Assembly: GCF_003339505.1 (NCBI RefSeq)
Contig: NZ_QPIW01000021.1
Coordinates: 1 to 64,000, forward strand
Direction: 5' to 3'
Source of the DNA: Runella aurantiaca
GTDB taxonomy: Bacteria; Bacteroidota; Bacteroidia; Cytophagales; Spirosomataceae
DNA: 64,000 bases
Under the pieces are notes generated by a model, which searched no databases, was not told where the DNA came from, and was given only the letters and a program-made list of their open reading frames with translations. The position numbers were made by a program, and so were the translations under genes. Shown here piece by piece: positions 63,212 to 64,000 of this stretch (positions within the stretch are counted from its first letter, which is position 1; each line of letters starts with the position of its first letter).

Positions 63212-63298
63212 TTAACCCAGAACGAGCAAAGAAAGCAGGGTTAATCCGCTTAAGATAAAGAGGATGCCCGCGATTTGTTTTTTAATTGAAGTTGTCAT
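63212..63298 (-). CDS. Putative 28-residue single-span membrane peptide
   Basis: ATG at 63298, stop at 63212. The peptide starts MTTSIKKQIAGILFILSG and continues LTLLSLLVLG: a short basic N-terminus followed by one hydrophobic helix, the usual form of bacterial small membrane proteins. It ends 35 bases before a bidirectional terminator, which would serve it well. No clear ribosome-binding site. No known family is recognised; it could be a chance ORF. The adjoining stretch 63299-63518 shows no gene. Confidence 0.4.
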   Translation of the reverse strand: MTTSIKKQIAGILFILSGLTLLSLLVLG

Positions 63299-63518
63299 AG
63301 CTGTATGAATTTTTGTGTAAAACTAACAGAGTGCAAAACAGCTTTCCAATGAAATAGGTTGAACCGTTGAAAAATGTAAATAAATGGTTCAATTTGGAGG
63401 CTAAGCCGTTGTTAGTACAAAGACGCAATCCCCAATTAAAAGGTTGGTGAAGGCTTCGATTTTTATTTTGAGGATCGTTTATGCCAAAAATCAATGGCAA
63501 AAACACCCCTAAATCCCG

Positions 63519-63526
63519 TACATTTG
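63519..63526 (+). promoter_or_regulatory. Putative -7 box (TACATTTG) of dnaG
   Basis: Exact TAnnTTTG ending 4 bases before the dnaG ATG; transcription would then begin at or next to the start codon, giving a leaderless mRNA. No clear -33 box. Confidence 0.45.
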
Positions 63527-63530
63527 CCCC

Positions 63531-64000
63531 ATGCGAATTAGTAATGAAATAACCGAGCGAATCAAACAAGCCGCCGACATTGTGGAAGTGGTGGGGGATT
63601 TTGTGTCTTTGAAAAAAAGAGGGTCCAACTATACCGCTTGTTGTCCGTTTCACAACGAAAAGTCACCGTCGTTCAACGTTAATCCCGTTCGTCAGATTTA
63701 TAAGTGCTTTGGCTGCGGAGCCGCGGGCGATTCCATCAAGTTTGTGATGGACATTGAGGGCATTAGCTACGGAGAGGCGTTGCGGCATTTGGCCCAAAAA
63801 TACAATATTGAGGTCGAAGAAGAACAGCAAACCCCCGAAGAAGTGCTGCGCCAAAATGAACGCGACAGCCTCTACATCGTGCTGAATTTTGCCCAAAAAT
63901 ACTACCAAAACCTGCTCATGGAGCACGAAGAAGGGCAGTCCATCGGGTTAAGTTATTTTCGGAATCGGGGTTTCAACGACCCCACTATCAAGTCGTTCGG
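63531..64000 (+). CDS. dnaG: DNA primase, N-terminal part (runs off the window)
   Basis: About 156 residues visible, no stop before the edge. The ATG gives MRISNEITERIKQAADIVEVVG, then the CHC2 zinc-binding domain: ACCPFHNEKSPSF with CPFH, and IYKCFGCGAAGDSIKFVM with CFGC, the normal DnaG signature at residues 40-70. The start of the linker to the TOPRIM core follows (LRHLAQKYNIEVEEEQQTPEE). Makes RNA primers for replication at the fork. The first residues fit other Bacteroidota primases, so the start is probably correct. Confidence 0.93.
   Translation, partial: MRISNEITERIKQAADIVEVVGDFVSLKKRGSNYTACCPFHNEKSPSFNVNPVRQIYKCFGCGAAGDSIKFVMDIEGISYGEALRHLAQKYNIEVEEEQQTPEEVLRQNERDSLYIVLNFAQKYYQNLLMEHEEGQSIGLSYFRNRGFNDPTIKSF

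Noticed and set aside
63282-63653. 123-residue ORF on the minus strand
   Set aside because: It overlaps the clear CHC2 zinc domain of dnaG; no domain seen in it.
1-64000. tRNA, rRNA or known riboswitches
   Set aside because: I looked for cloverleaf-like and rRNA-like stretches by eye and found none that I could support; a covariance-model search would settle it.

Overview
The window reads as a chromosome segment of a Bacteroidota bacterium, most likely order Cytophagales (Runella/Spirosoma/Dyadobacter-like). Evidence: two SusC/SusD pairs, many secreted lipoproteins, promoter-like TAnnTTTG boxes instead of strong Shine-Dalgarno sites, a SdrD/DUF11-type surface protein, and a CHC2-type dnaG. 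Genus is inference only.

Layout. (1) 1-4265: an AT-rich accessory region that looks like an integron in inverted orientation. An ssb gene overlaps a tyrosine recombinase gene; both read leftwards into a repeat-rich candidate attI and then two single-gene cassettes, each an alpha/beta hydrolase followed by an attC-like inverted repeat. The array continues past the left edge. (2) 4406-6805: secreted penicillin-acylase-type hydrolase. (3) 6889-12729: a five-gene surface-glycan operon (GT4, WecB-type epimerase, Wzx-type flippase, methyltransferase-like protein, GT39-like membrane protein). (4) 12751-13330: a decayed IS4-type transposase. (5) 13493-23022, leftward: META lipoprotein, GH13-like protein, GH127 protein, a CarboxypepD_reg lipoprotein, an S9 dipeptidyl peptidase and an AraC regulator. 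(6) 23447-36985: RhlE helicase, secreted aldose epimerase, an Anbu module (alpha-E protein, Anbu protease, transglutaminase), a P-domain/lysyl-oxidase protein, a 1.6-kilo-residue surface protein, a TrpF-like protein and a nitroreductase. (7) 37192-42792, leftward: SusC/SusD and a small lipoprotein. (8) 43495-60165: a large sugar-acid catabolic locus. (9) 60374-64000: queG, an LprI-like protein, an M19 dipeptidase, a tiny membrane peptide and the start of dnaG.

How the genes fit together. The sugar-acid locus encodes outer-membrane uptake (SusC/SusD), three enolase-superfamily dehydratases that all carry Tat-type export signals, a mutarotase-fold protein, a PQQ dehydrogenase with heme c, then 2-keto-3-deoxygalactonokinase (DgoK), KDPGal aldolase (DgoA) and an MFS permease, with 4-bp overlaps among the last three genes. 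This is a De Ley-Doudoroff-type route in which oxidation and dehydration appear to be exported and only phosphorylation and aldol cleavage stay in the cytosol. A LacI regulator sits in the middle, and two TTAAACGTTTAA-type palindromes upstream of susC are its likely operators.

The most unusual part is the inverted integron-like array with its overlapping ssb-recombinase pair. The head of each cassette is complementary to the start of its own attC-like tail, which is the signature of integron cassettes, yet the recombinase lacks the usual IntI-specific insertion.
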